NCBI RefSeq assembly: GCF_003641185.1
Contig: NZ_CP032757.1
Span: forward strand, 1,488,001-1,552,000
Direction of reading: 5' to 3'
Source: Lactiplantibacillus pentosus
GTDB taxonomy: Bacteria; Bacillota; Bacilli; Lactobacillales; Lactobacillaceae
DNA length: 64,000 nucleotides
In this document: positions 55,174-64,000 of the stretch, piece after piece
Layout of the letters: every line of letters starts with the position of its first letter
Position numbering within the stretch: the stretch's first letter is position 1
Notes under the pieces: generated by a model
The model's database searches: none
What the model was told of the DNA's origin: nothing
The model's input: the letters and a program-made list of their open reading frames with translations, nothing else
Position numbers and translations under genes: made by a program

Positions 55174-56484
55174 ATGGATAAAACGACGGTTTACTATTTT
55201 GTTGGGATCAAGGGTTCTGGGATGAGCTCGTTAGCGTTAATTTTGCACGATAAGGGTTATCAAGTGGAAGGCTCTGATATCGAGCAATATACGTTTACCC
55301 AAAAGGGCTTAGCCGCAGCCGGTATCAAAATGTTGCCATTCTCAGAGGAAAATATTCATGAAGGTTTGACGGTGATTGCTGGGAATTCCTTTACGGATGA
55401 CCATCCTGAAATCAAGAAGGCCCGTGAGATGGGCTTACCAGTCTACCGTTATCACGAATTCTTGGGTAAATTGATGGAAGGCTTCACGAGTATTGGGGTT
55501 GCCGGCACACACGGTAAGACCTCAACGACTGGCTTGCTTTCACACGTTTTGAGTCACATTGCACCAACGAGTTACTTGATTGGTGATGGGACGGGTAAAG
55601 GCACGCCGGATGCCCGCTTCTTCGTCTTTGAAGCGGATGAATATCGCCGGCACTTTGTGGCTTACCATCCCGATTATACGATTATGACCAACGTCGATTT
55701 TGACCATCCAGACTATTACAAGGATTTGGCCGACGTTCAATCTGCCTTCCAACAATTTGGTAATCAAGTTAAGAAGGGTATTTTTGCCTGGGGTGACGAT
55801 GAAAGCCTGCGTAATTTGAACGTTGACACACCAATTTACTATTACGGGACTAGTGATCGCGATGATTTCCAGGCCGTCAATATTCAACGGACGACGAAGG
55901 GGTCTTCATTTGAAGTCAAGTACCATGACGAATCATTGGGTGAGTTCGAAATTCCATTGTTCGGTGAACATAATGTTCTGAATAGTACGGCCGTTATTGC
56001 GGTGGCTTACTTTGAAAAGGTCAACTTAGACGAAATCCGACGTGAATTGTTGGACTTCAGCGGGGTTAAACGGCGCTTCTCTGAACATGAAGTCGGCGAT
56101 ATGGTCATGATTGACGACTATGCGCATCATCCATCTGAAATCAAAGCAACGCTGGATGCCGCACGCCAAAAGTACCCGGATAAGGAAATTTTGGCCGTGT
56201 TCCAACCACATACGTTCTCACGGACTAAGGCTTTGATGGACGGGTTCGCCAAGAGCTTGAGCATGGCTGACCACGTCTTCTTAACGAACATTTTCAGTTC
56301 AGCCCGTGAAAAATCTGGCGACGTGTCATCGAAAGATTTAGCTGCCAAGTTGCCAAATGGCGGTGAAATCATTACGACTGATGATATGTCCGCATTGACG
56401 GCTTACCATAATGCTGTTGCAGTCTTTATGGGTGCCGGTGACATTCAGAAGTATGAAAAGATTTATGAAGATCAAATGAAATAG
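55174..56484 (+). CDS. murC: UDP-N-acetylmuramate--L-alanine ligase
   Basis: The 436-residue Mur ligase adds L-Ala to UDP-MurNAc in peptidoglycan synthesis. Seen are the N-terminal UDP-binding [14 protein letters not shown], the ATP loop [13 protein letters not shown] (about residue 108), the central [10 protein letters not shown] and [19 protein letters not shown], and the C-terminal [10 protein letters not shown] and FQPHTFSRT. All conserved residues look intact. The ATG at 55174 is used with GGGAG upstream; a GTG at 55150 overlaps that site. It stands directly after sftA and ends at its own terminator. Confidence 0.96.
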   Translation: MDKTTVYYFVGIKGSGMSSLALILHDKGYQVEGSDIEQYTFTQKGLAAAGIKMLPFSEENIHEGLTVIAGNSFTDDHPEIKKAREMGLPVYRYHEFLGKLMEGFTSIGVAGTHGKTSTTGLLSHVLSHIAPTSYLIGDGTGKGTPDARFFVFEADEYRRHFVAYHPDYTIMTNVDFDHPDYYKDLADVQSAFQQFGNQVKKGIFAWGDDESLRNLNVDTPIYYYGTSDRDDFQAVNIQRTTKGSSFEVKYHDESLGEFEIPLFGEHNVLNSTAVIAVAYFEKVNLDEIRRELLDFSGVKRRFSEHEVGDMVMIDDYAHHPSEIKATLDAARQKYPDKEILAVFQPHTFSRTKALMDGFAKSLSMADHVFLTNIFSSAREKSGDVSSKDLAAKLPNGGEIITTDDMSALTAYHNAVAVFMGAGDIQKYEKIYEDQMK

Positions 56485-56493
56485 AGATAATTT

Positions 56494-56525
56494 AAAGCGC
56501 TCCGCTCTTTTGCGGGGCGCTTTTC
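56494..56525 (+). terminator. Terminator of murC
   Basis: AAAGCGCTCCGC and GCGGGGCGCTTTT pair around a short loop and run into T residues. Confidence 0.85.
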
Positions 56526-56580
56526 TTCATGCGACTTTTTTGGTGCTATTTAAATCTAGCGGCTGGCTAGCGCAACAACA

Positions 56581-56745
56581 TTAACCATGCTGTTTCTGCG
56601 CCTTATTGAGCATCTTCTTGGCTTCACAGTCATAATCACATGCCGCACATTTGCCTTTCTTAGCCCGCTTGACGACCCGGACGATTTGATAGCCGGCTGC
56701 GCCAATAATTAGTGCAATAATCAAAATATTAATCAATAATGCCAT
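56581..56745 (-). CDS. FeoB-associated cysteine-rich membrane protein
   Basis: This 54-residue protein is one membrane helix (LLINILIIALIIGAAGYQIV) followed by a basic stretch and KCAACDYDC, a compact three-cysteine motif. Small Cys-rich membrane proteins of this form are regular companions of FeoB in Firmicutes. ATG at 56745 is preceded by AAAGGAG. It is separated from feoB by 199 bases on the same strand, so it may be co-transcribed. The cysteines may bind iron or serve in redox steps of uptake; this is inferred. Confidence 0.85.
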   Translation of the reverse strand: MALLINILIIALIIGAAGYQIVRVVKRAKKGKCAACDYDCEAKKMLNKAQKQHG

Positions 56746-56944
56746 TTGAATCAGACTCCTTTGAGATTTGGTTGGTAAGTGTGGTCATCATAAATACTAA
56801 GTTAAGTGGGTTGTGTTGGCTAATTTGTCATCAGTTACAAGTGGAGCAGGTCGTTTCTAAAGTTCGATGGTAGCCGGCACCGAGAGTCGAATCAGGGAGC
56901 GCATCAGTTGGCCATCAGTCAATCTATCCAGTCATCCATAACGT

Positions 56945-58933
56945 TTAAATAAACAAACTGCCGACTTGATAAATAATGAAGGCTAAGCCATACGCAATTG
57001 TGAGGCTCGAGAATACCGAGTAGACGGCCCATTTTGTGGAACCGGTCTCGGACTTGATCGTCCCAATCGTGGCAAAGCAGGGCACGTACAGTAGGATAAA
57101 GACCAGCATCGCGTAGGCGGATAGCGGGGTGAAAAAGCGGCCCATCATCGCAATCAACCCAGCTTGATTGGCACTGTGGAACATCACCATCATGCTGGAA
57201 CTGATGACTTCTTTGGCGAGAATCCCGGTGAATAGTGCGGAGATCACTTGCCAGGCAGTGACGCCAAGTGGTGCGAACAGCGGCAGCAAGGTTTTACCAA
57301 GTGTGGCTGCAAAGCTGCGGTCGATATCGTTGACTAAGCCGCTGGTCCCAAATGAAGAGAGTAACCAAATCAAGACGGTCCCGGCAAAAATAATGGTCCC
57401 GGCTTTTTTGATGAAGCCCTTGCCCTTATCCCAGGTGCCGCGCCAGATGATGTCGGCGCGTGGAATGTGGTACTGCGGAAGTTCAACGATGAAGACTGAA
57501 CTATCGTCGACGTTGAAAATGACTTGGTAGAACTTCGCCATCGCGAGTGCCACCGCGATACCGAGAAAGTAAATCGATAAGACGATCAGCGCTTGGTTAC
57601 TCGGGAAGAACGCGGCGACGAACAGACTATAAATCGGGAGACGGGCTGAACAGCTCATAAACGGTGAAATCAACGTGGTGATCAACCGTTCCTTGGGCTG
57701 TTCAATCGTCCGCGCTGCCATGATTCCGGTCACGTTGCAGCCAAAACCAATGATCAGTGGGATAAAAGCCTTCCCGTTTAACCCAATCATCTGCATCAAA
57801 CGGTCGGTGACTAGTGCGGCCCGCGCCATGTAGCCAGAATCTTCCAAGATCGAGATACATGCAAACAAAACGAAAATTTGTGGAATGAAGACTAGGACAC
57901 CACCAACGCCGGCAATCAGTCCGTTGACGATGAGTGACCGTAAAATCGGAATCGCACCGGCAATCGTTAACCAATGGCTGACCGTCGTCGATAACGGCCC
58001 CGAAACGAAGCCATCCAGTAAATCTGACAGTGGCGTGCCAATCCAATCGAATGAGAGCTTGAACATCAAGTAGAAGATACCGACAAAGACGGGCAGTCCG
58101 AGTAACGGATGAGTGATCCACTTGTCGATTTTGGCCGTCATTTCAACGTGACTAGTGCTGGCGAGATTCTGACTGGCGCTCGCTAGCGTTTGCTCGATAA
58201 AGGTCAAGCGAGTTTGAAAAATCTGGTCGTCAAATTGCTGTGCATCGTAATAGGCTGCCTGACTCAGGAGTGGTTTTAAATCCAACTGCTTGGCGTACGT
58301 GCGAATCCGTTTGTTTTGATTAATGAATTGAATCGTGAGCCACCGCGCAAAGTCGGGGGTGCAGTCGTAATCATTCACAAGTTGATTGCTGGCCTGACGA
58401 ATCGCCTGTTCGATCATGAACGGATAGTTGAGCTTGAGCGGATTCGCGGCGGGCGTCGGTGCCGCTAATAATTCTTCACGTAGCTGGGTTAACCCTTCCT
58501 TATTACGTGCGTTGGTCGCTTTGATCTGACAACCTAATTGTTGTGCCAGCGTCTTAAAATCATAGTAGTGGCCGGTGCGCTTCAAATCGTCGATCATGTT
58601 GAGTGCGATGATCACCGGGGCACCGAATTCTAGGACTTCAATTGATAGTAGCAAGTTTCGTTTGAGCTGACTGGCATTAGTGACGTTTAAAATCAGGTCA
58701 GGGTGATTGTGCAGTAAGTAGTTCGTCACCACGGCCTCGTCTTTGGTGATCGGATTCAGTGAGTAAACGCCGGGTAGGTCGACGACTTCCACTTCAGAAT
58801 GACGAATGCGACCCATTTTCTTCTCAACCGTGACGCCCGTCCAGTTGCCGACGTACGCGTACTTGTCCGTCAATTCGTTGAACAGCGTGGTCTTGCCAGT
58901 ATTCGGATTTCCTAATAGTGCGACGGTTGTCAT
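56945..58933 (-). CDS. feoB: Ferrous iron transporter FeoB
   Basis: The 662-residue protein has the N-terminal G domain (G1 GNPNTGKTT at residues 8-16, G3 DLPGVYSL, G4 NMID, then a helical regulator domain to about 270) and a membrane domain with two Gate-type repeats (about 280-660; GFGCNVTGIMAARTI and LPQYHIPR are family landmarks). It imports Fe(II) across the membrane, driven or regulated by nucleotide hydrolysis. Its ATG follows GGAGG and begins one base after the feoA stop, so the two are translationally linked. Confidence 0.95.
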   Translation of the reverse strand: MTTVALLGNPNTGKTTLFNELTDKYAYVGNWTGVTVEKKMGRIRHSEVEVVDLPGVYSLNPITKDEAVVTNYLLHNHPDLILNVTNASQLKRNLLLSIEVLEFGAPVIIALNMIDDLKRTGHYYDFKTLAQQLGCQIKATNARNKEGLTQLREELLAAPTPAANPLKLNYPFMIEQAIRQASNQLVNDYDCTPDFARWLTIQFINQNKRIRTYAKQLDLKPLLSQAAYYDAQQFDDQIFQTRLTFIEQTLASASQNLASTSHVEMTAKIDKWITHPLLGLPVFVGIFYLMFKLSFDWIGTPLSDLLDGFVSGPLSTTVSHWLTIAGAIPILRSLIVNGLIAGVGGVLVFIPQIFVLFACISILEDSGYMARAALVTDRLMQMIGLNGKAFIPLIIGFGCNVTGIMAARTIEQPKERLITTLISPFMSCSARLPIYSLFVAAFFPSNQALIVLSIYFLGIAVALAMAKFYQVIFNVDDSSVFIVELPQYHIPRADIIWRGTWDKGKGFIKKAGTIIFAGTVLIWLLSSFGTSGLVNDIDRSFAATLGKTLLPLFAPLGVTAWQVISALFTGILAKEVISSSMMVMFHSANQAGLIAMMGRFFTPLSAYAMLVFILLYVPCFATIGTIKSETGSTKWAVYSVFSSLTIAYGLAFIIYQVGSLFI

Positions 58934-58934
58934 G

Positions 58935-59156
58935 TCACTTGCCTCCAATCAACGTCTGGAACACCGTATAGCGAATGCCGATACGTTGCTGGTCGATTTG
59001 AATAATCACTGGGCCATGGAACGGGTAGTAGCGGACTGGCACGAGTTGGCTGCCAACGTGTAGTCCTAAACTGTGCAAGCGTTGAACGGTTTGCTCATCC
59101 AAACCTGTGAATTGTTGAATATGTAACTGCGAGCTTGTGACTGATTGACTTAGCAT
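58935..59156 (-). CDS. feoA: Ferrous iron transport protein FeoA
   Basis: The 73-residue product is a single SH3-like FeoA domain (LHSLGLHVGSQLVPVRYYPFHGPVIIQIDQQRIGI, shortened here to show the Gly-Ser core GLHVGSQL) that helps FeoB at the cytoplasmic side. It is first in the feo operon and divergent from the suf genes across a 254-bp region. The ATG follows AAAGGAC. Confidence 0.92.
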   Translation of the reverse strand: MLSQSVTSSQLHIQQFTGLDEQTVQRLHSLGLHVGSQLVPVRYYPFHGPVIIQIDQQRIGIRYTVFQTLIGGK

Positions 59157-59228
59157 GTGACTCAGTCCTTTCTGAATATTCCTATCGTGAATAATTCGTC
59201 AAAAATATTATACCTACATGATAGCATG

Positions 59229-59270
59229 AAAGGGCTTTTAATAATATGGGGAAAAGCCTTATTTTCTTTT
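59229..59270. promoter_or_regulatory. Hairpin in the feoA/sufC divergent region
   Basis: AGGGCTTTT and AAAAGCCTT form a stem with an 11-base loop, followed by a T-rich run on the plus strand. It lies upstream of both genes, so it could be a metal-responsive operator or a leftover terminator rather than an end of transcription. No Fur or MntR consensus could be fitted. Confidence 0.35.
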
Positions 59271-59410
59271 GAAATGAAAACGGTTATACTTTAGGTATAG
59301 AATACAGAAAGCCTGATTTTTCGGTATTTTTGTTGAAGCTGTTAACGATTCGTTATATACGAAAGGAATAACGGCTAGCGTTATAAATTGAATTGTGGAG
59401 GATGATTTAC

Positions 59411-60208
59411 ATGGCAACCTTGGAAGTTAAAGATTTACACGTTGAAGTGACGGATGATGAGCAACAGAAGTCTCGTGAAATTCTAAAAGGCGTTAATTTA
59501 TCGATGAAGACCGGTGAAATTCACGCGATTATGGGCCCAAATGGGACGGGTAAGTCCACTTTATCACAAACTATTATGGGACAACCAGCTTACCATGTGA
59601 CGCAGGGGGACATCCTATTAAATGGTGAAAGTATCGTCAACATGCCAGTCGATGAACGGGCACGTAAAGGCCTCTTCTTGGGCATGCAGTATCCAGCTGA
59701 AATCCAAGGGGTCACAAACGCCGAATTTTTACGGGCAGCGATGAACGCGCGGCGAGCTGAAGACGATCAAATTTCGGTCATGGCCTTCTTAAAAGAGTTA
59801 GATAAGAATTTGGCCTTACTAAATATGAGCGAATCGATGACGGAACGGTATCTGAACGAAGGCTTCTCCGGTGGTGAAAAGAAACGGAACGAAATTTTGC
59901 AATTATTGATGATCAAGCCATCCTTCGCCTTACTTGATGAAATCGACTCTGGACTCGATATCGATGCACTCCAAGTGGTTTCAAAAGGGGTGAACTCAAT
60001 GCGCGGCGATGATTTTGGTTCATTGATTATTACCCACTATCAACGACTACTGAACTACATCGTGCCAGACGTTGTTCACGTTATGATGGGTGGCCGGATC
60101 GTGAAGACCGGTGGCGCTGACTTAGCCAAGACGCTTGAAAAAGAAGGTTACGCTGGATTACGTGATGATTTGAACTTAGACGTCAAGCTTGTTGATGACG
60201 AAGACTAG
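59411..60208 (+). CDS. sufC: Fe-S cluster assembly ATPase SufC
   Basis: The 265-residue ABC-type ATPase has Walker A GPNGTGKST, signature FSGGEKKRNEI, Walker B FALLDEIDSGLD and the family-specific GMQYPAEIQGVTNAEFLR. SufC works with SufB and SufD in a complex that builds Fe-S clusters. ATG 59411 follows GGAGG. It is first in the sufCDSUB operon of the usual Firmicute order. Confidence 0.95.
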   Translation: MATLEVKDLHVEVTDDEQQKSREILKGVNLSMKTGEIHAIMGPNGTGKSTLSQTIMGQPAYHVTQGDILLNGESIVNMPVDERARKGLFLGMQYPAEIQGVTNAEFLRAAMNARRAEDDQISVMAFLKELDKNLALLNMSESMTERYLNEGFSGGEKKRNEILQLLMIKPSFALLDEIDSGLDIDALQVVSKGVNSMRGDDFGSLIITHYQRLLNYIVPDVVHVMMGGRIVKTGGADLAKTLEKEGYAGLRDDLNLDVKLVDDED

Positions 60209-60221
60209 GGGGTGTGAAGCG

Positions 60222-61523
60222 ATGGAAGCAACTGCTGATTATGAAGCAATCAAAACAACGTTAGCTGACGCGGCTAACGAACACGGCGAACCGCACTGGC
60301 TCGTTGAACGGCGGTTAGCCGCTGTCGATGCGATGCAGGGCTTGGCCGTTCCAAAAGCCGACCGGTTCAGCATTCGAGACTGGCCGCTCACCCCAACGGA
60401 TCAACCCTTAAAGTTCAGTCGCTCAGACCGGACGCTGGCAACCGACGTGACCGCTGAAGAAGGTCACATCCAAATCGTGCAGGTCGGTCAGACAACGGTG
60501 ACGGTCAACTTGCCAGATGAACTCGACGAACAAGGCGTGATTTTGACCGACATGTTCACCGCTTTTCGTGAACATCCGCAATTAACTGAAAAACACTTTA
60601 TGGCCAAAGTCGTTAAAACGGATGAAGACCGGCTAACCAGTTATCACACTGCCTTTTTGAATGCGGGGGTCTTTCTCTACGTTCCGAAGGGTGTCACAAT
60701 CAAAGCGCCCATTGAAATCAACACGATTCAAGACAGCACCCGCACCCAGCCACTGGTCAGCCACGTGCTGATCGTGGCGGAAGCGGACAGCCACTTTGCC
60801 GTTACCCAACACCTCACGACTGAGGGGGATGTGACTAACATTGCCAACTGTGTCGTTGAAATTTTAGCGCGCGGTGACAGTGAAGTGCACTATTCCGCTT
60901 TTGACGAACTCGGTGCCAATACGACGGCTTACCTCAATCGGCGGGCGTCAATCAGCCGTGGGGCAAAAGTCGACTGGGCGATTGGGATGATGAACAATGG
61001 CAATACCTTTGGTGATTTTGATTCCGAACTAATTGGTGAAGGCGCCAAGTCGGATGCCAAAGTGATCACGGTCACCACTAAGTCCCAAGATGTCTGCATC
61101 AATACCCGGGTCACTAATCACGGCAAGAAGACCGATGGCAACATCGTTCAACGTGGGGTCATCATGGAAAAATCAAATCTGATTTTTAATGGGATCGGTC
61201 ATATTATCCACGGTGCATCTGGCGCCCATGCCGAACAAGAAAATCGGGTGTTGATGATGTCCGATGATGCCCATGGGGATGCCAACCCGATTCTACTGAT
61301 CGATGAAAATGATGTTTTGGCCGGGCACGCAGCCAGTGTCGGTCAAATCGACCAGAATCAGATGTACTACTTGATGAGTCGGGGAATCGACAAGGCCCAA
61401 GCCCAGCGACTCGTTATTCGGGGATTCTTGAGTACCGTAATTGGTGCGATCCCATCGAAGACGGTCCGGACGCGGCTGACGAATACGATTGAAAGGAAGC
61501 TTGAAGATGGTATCGAACTTTGA
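60222..61523 (+). CDS. sufD: Fe-S cluster assembly protein SufD
   Basis: The 433-residue protein has the SufB/SufD beta-helix core: YVPKGVTIKAPIEINTIQ, HVLIVAEADSHFAVTQH, SRGAKVDWAIGMMNNGNTF, VQRGVIMEKSNLIFNGIGHI, and the end HAASVGQIDQNQMYYLMSRGI. It pairs with SufB on SufC. ATG 60222 follows GGGGGTGTG, 13 bases after the sufC stop. It overlaps sufS by 17 bases. Confidence 0.95.
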   Translation: MEATADYEAIKTTLADAANEHGEPHWLVERRLAAVDAMQGLAVPKADRFSIRDWPLTPTDQPLKFSRSDRTLATDVTAEEGHIQIVQVGQTTVTVNLPDELDEQGVILTDMFTAFREHPQLTEKHFMAKVVKTDEDRLTSYHTAFLNAGVFLYVPKGVTIKAPIEINTIQDSTRTQPLVSHVLIVAEADSHFAVTQHLTTEGDVTNIANCVVEILARGDSEVHYSAFDELGANTTAYLNRRASISRGAKVDWAIGMMNNGNTFGDFDSELIGEGAKSDAKVITVTTKSQDVCINTRVTNHGKKTDGNIVQRGVIMEKSNLIFNGIGHIIHGASGAHAEQENRVLMMSDDAHGDANPILLIDENDVLAGHAASVGQIDQNQMYYLMSRGIDKAQAQRLVIRGFLSTVIGAIPSKTVRTRLTNTIERKLEDGIEL

Positions 61524-62745
61524 GGAACATCGCGCAGATTTTCCAATTTTAGATCAACGGGTCAACGATGAACGACTCGTCTACCTCGATAACGCGGCGA
61601 CCGCGCAACGGCCCAATCAGGTGGTTGACGCCCTGGTTCATTTTTATCAACACGACAATGCCAACGTGCACCGCGGTGTCCATACTTTAGCTGAACGGGC
61701 GACGACACAATATGAAGCCGCTCGCACCAAGGTTCAAGCGTTCATCAACGCGCCGAAAACTGATGAGATCGTCTTCACGAAGGGCACGACCGATAGTTTG
61801 AACTTGATTGCGAGCACTTATGGTGAAGCCAACATTCAGGCCGGCGATGAAATCGTGATTTCAATCATGGAACATCACAGCAATTTGATTCCGTGGCAGC
61901 AGTTGGCGCTCAAAAAGCACGCGACCTTAAAATACATCGAGTTGACACCGACCGGCGAATTAGACCTGGCGGATGCGCAACAAAAGATTACGGCTAAAAC
62001 GAAAATTGTCTCAGTCACGCATGCCAGCAACGTGTTGGGCACGGTCAATCCAATCAAAGAATTGGCACAACTGGCGCACGCAAATGGCGCCATTATGATT
62101 GCGGACGGAGCCCAGGCAGCGCCACATATGCCAGTCGACGTCCAAGACCTCGACGTTGATTTTTACGCCTTCTCAGGTCATAAAATGATGGGGCCAACTG
62201 GTATCGGTGTGCTTTATGGCCGCGAAGCCCTATTACAAGCGATGCCACCGTACCAATATGGCGGTGAGATGATTGGTTTCGTTCATCGTGACAATAGTAC
62301 GTGGGCAGAATTGCCTTGGAAATTCGAGGCCGGGACACAAAATATCGCCGGTGCGATTGGTTTAGGCGCTGCCATCGATTATTTGAACGCGATTGGCATG
62401 GCCCAGGTCCAAGCCCATGAGCAGCAGTTGGTCGATTACTTATTACCGAAGCTGATTGCGATGCCGGGCGTGACCGTTTACGGCCCTCAAGATCCACAAC
62501 GGCATACCGGGGTGATTGCCTTCAATATTGATGGGCTACATCCGCACGATGCCGCAACCGCGCTGGATATGGAAGGCGTAGCGGTTCGTGCTGGTCATCA
62601 CTGTGCGCAACCGTTGATGGAAGCACTCGGGGTGGTAGCGACCGCCCGCGCTAGTTTTTACCTATACAACACGCAAGCTGACGCTGACCAACTATTAACG
62701 TCACTCCAAGCAACAAAGGAGTTTTTCAAACATGGGACTGTCTAA
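61507..62745 (+). CDS. sufS: Cysteine desulfurase SufS
   Basis: The 412-residue PLP enzyme frees sulfur from cysteine for Fe-S clusters. Seen are YLDNAATAQRPNQVV near the N-terminus, MEHHSNLIPWQ, ADGAQAAPH, the PLP lysine in SGHKMMGPTG (about residue 226) and the catalytic Cys in RAGHHCAQP (about residue 365). The catalytic loop is of group II type, which transfers persulfide to SufU. Start 61507 follows GAAAGGAAG. It overlaps sufU by 14 bases. Confidence 0.96.
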   Translation: MVSNFEEHRADFPILDQRVNDERLVYLDNAATAQRPNQVVDALVHFYQHDNANVHRGVHTLAERATTQYEAARTKVQAFINAPKTDEIVFTKGTTDSLNLIASTYGEANIQAGDEIVISIMEHHSNLIPWQQLALKKHATLKYIELTPTGELDLADAQQKITAKTKIVSVTHASNVLGTVNPIKELAQLAHANGAIMIADGAQAAPHMPVDVQDLDVDFYAFSGHKMMGPTGIGVLYGREALLQAMPPYQYGGEMIGFVHRDNSTWAELPWKFEAGTQNIAGAIGLGAAIDYLNAIGMAQVQAHEQQLVDYLLPKLIAMPGVTVYGPQDPQRHTGVIAFNIDGLHPHDAATALDMEGVAVRAGHHCAQPLMEALGVVATARASFYLYNTQADADQLLTSLQATKEFFKHGTV

Positions 62746-63199
62746 ATTAAGCGGATTGTATCGTGAAGTGATTCTCGATCACGGTGATCATCCGCATCAT
62801 AAAAATGCGCTCCCAAATGCGACGCACGCGATTACCTTAAAGAACCCGACCTGTGGCGATGTGATCAACTTATCGATTCAATTAGATGATACGGATAAAA
62901 TTGAAGACATCGGCTTTACCGGGGAAGGTTGTACGATCAGCCAAGCATCCGCCAGTATGATGACCGATGCCGTGATGGGTAAGTCGAAGGAACAGGCCTT
63001 GGCAATGGCGAAGACCTTTTCGGACATGGCAATTGGCAAGCAGCATTCACAAGCGGATATCGACGCCTTAGAAGATGCCGCCATTTTATCAAATATTATG
63101 CAATTTCCGGCACGTATCAAATGTGCCACGCTAGCTTGGTGGGCCTTGCAACGCGCATTGCTCGCTGAAAATGGCAAAGAGGAGGAATCAGAAGTATGA
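62732..63199 (+). CDS. sufU: Fe-S assembly sulfurtransferase SufU
   Basis: The 155-residue protein resembles IscU and binds zinc. Ligands are Cys41 and Asp43 (NPTCGD), Cys67 (GEGCTISQ) and Cys131 ([12 protein letters not shown]). It takes the persulfide from SufS and passes it to SufBCD. Its stop overlaps the sufB start (ATGA), which implies tight coupling. Confidence 0.95.
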   Translation: MGLSKLSGLYREVILDHGDHPHHKNALPNATHAITLKNPTCGDVINLSIQLDDTDKIEDIGFTGEGCTISQASASMMTDAVMGKSKEQALAMAKTFSDMAIGKQHSQADIDALEDAAILSNIMQFPARIKCATLAWWALQRALLAENGKEEESEV

Positions 63200-64000
63200 G
63201 TGAAGTACCTGACGTGGTCAAAAATGACCGTGATTATGAATATGGGTTCCATGATGATGTGCAGCCAGCTTATTCGACTGGCCGTGGCCTAACAGAGGAG
63301 ACGGTGCGCGAGATCTCAGCGGCCAAGCACGAACCACAATGGATGCTAGATTATCGGCTGAACGCTTATCATGAATATTTGAAGATGCCGATGCCGAAGT
63401 TTGGTCCTGACTTGACCAAGCTGGATTTGAAGGACATGTTGTACTACCAGAAGATGACGGACAAGAAGTTCCGTGACTGGGATGAAGTGCCTGCTGATTT
63501 GAAACGGACGTTTGACCGGCTGGGTGTGCCGGAAGCTGAACGTAAATATTTGGCCGGTTCATCCGCTCAATACGAATCCGAAGTGGTTTATCACAACATG
63601 CGTCAAGATTTCGAAAAGCTTGGCATCATTTTTACGGATACTGATACGGCCTTACACGACTATCCAGAACTCTTCAAGAAGTGGTTCGGCAAGCTCGTTA
63701 AGCCAACCGATAACAAGTTTGCGGCCCTAAATGCTGCCGTTTGGTCCGGGGGCTCATTTATTTACGTGCCGAAGGGTGTACAGACCAAGACGCCAATTCA
63801 ATCCTACTTCCGCTTAAACGCCGAAAACTCCGGTCAATTTGAACGGACCTTGATCATCGTGGAAGACGGCGCCAGTGTGGATTACGTTGAAGGTTGTACG
63901 GCACCTAACTATTCATCAGATAGTTTGCATGCCGCCGTCGTGGAAGTCAACGTTGAACCCAACGCTTATTGCCGCTATACGACGATTCAAAATTGGTCGG
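63196..64000 (+). CDS. sufB: Fe-S cluster assembly scaffold SufB (3' partial)
   Basis: Only the first 268 residues are present; the frame runs off the right edge. The start is [20 protein letters not shown], preceded by GAGGAGGAA. Typical SufB blocks follow: [81 protein letters not shown] and [11 protein letters not shown]. It forms the scaffold complex with SufC and SufD. It is the last gene of the visible operon. Confidence 0.95.
   Translation, partial: MSEVPDVVKNDRDYEYGFHDDVQPAYSTGRGLTEETVREISAAKHEPQWMLDYRLNAYHEYLKMPMPKFGPDLTKLDLKDMLYYQKMTDKKFRDWDEVPADLKRTFDRLGVPEAERKYLAGSSAQYESEVVYHNMRQDFEKLGIIFTDTDTALHDYPELFKKWFGKLVKPTDNKFAALNAAVWSGGSFIYVPKGVQTKTPIQSYFRLNAENSGQFERTLIIVEDGASVDYVEGCTAPNYSSDSLHAAVVEVNVEPNAYCRYTTIQNWS

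Noticed and set aside
1..64000. CRISPR array, prophage, full insertion sequence, tRNA or rRNA genes
   Set aside because: None was recognised; the only regular short repeats are the 18-bp array at 43936 and the coding repeats in sftA, neither with CRISPR spacing.

Overview
The window reads as chromosome of a Lactiplantibacillus (L. plantarum group) strain. The reasons are the hcrR-hcrA-hcrB hydroxycinnamate reductase locus, a cscA/B/C/D-type WxL surface cluster with an LPQTDE sorting signal, the ecsAB/hit/prsA block, frequent TTG starts behind strong AGGAGG ribosome sites, and the general protein style. This is judged by recognition, not by database search.

Layout. 1-4.3 kb: the end of a YhaN-like ATPase, yhaM, an unknown acidic membrane protein and an S41 peptidase. 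4.6-9.6 kb: the LysR regulator hcrR diverging from hcrA-hcrB, followed by a small unknown gene. 9.65-10.15 kb: what looks like a decayed gene. 10.2-16.9 kb: a polyprenyl-phosphate type GT2, a GT-C membrane glycosyltransferase and a convergent YfhO-like protein, probably for cell-wall or lipoteichoic acid decoration. 17.1-20.8 kb: an FMN riboswitch and a complete ribDEAH operon. 20.9-27.8 kb: a four-gene minus-strand operon with a GT2-GtrA fusion, a BcsA-like synthase with a PilZ domain, and two paralogous GT-C-like membrane proteins; it suggests a c-di-GMP-responsive surface glycan. 28.3-32.4 kb: an SGNH hydrolase, a CHRD-like protein diverging from a Crp/Fnr regulator, and an ADP-ribosylglycohydrolase. 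32.5-38.7 kb: the csc surface cluster on the minus strand. 39.8-43.9 kb: prsA, a YtxH-like gene, hit and ecsAB. 44-45.6 kb: ytmP-like kinase and trmB behind five 18-bp tandem repeats. 45.8-48.6 kb: an AgrC/LytTR-type two-component system with a membrane protein. 48.9-50.8 kb: a pair of bacterial PH-domain proteins. 50.9-56.5 kb: a small secreted protein, ytpR, sftA (soluble FtsK translocase) and murC. 56.6-59.2 kb: feoA-feoB and a cysteine-rich FeoB partner. 59.4-64 kb: sufCDSU and the start of sufB, running off the window.

The strongest unexplained signal is a family of three large non-coding elements (13293-14268, 30484-31446, and 38986-39688 inverted). They are about 0.7-1.0 kb long, have related terminal inverted repeats (perfect 17 bp in the first copy) and hold no credible protein. 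Several long hairpins keep their pairing although the arm sequences differ between copies (compensatory changes), and one 50-nt block is identical in two copies. This fits a large structured RNA, a mobile non-autonomous element, or both.
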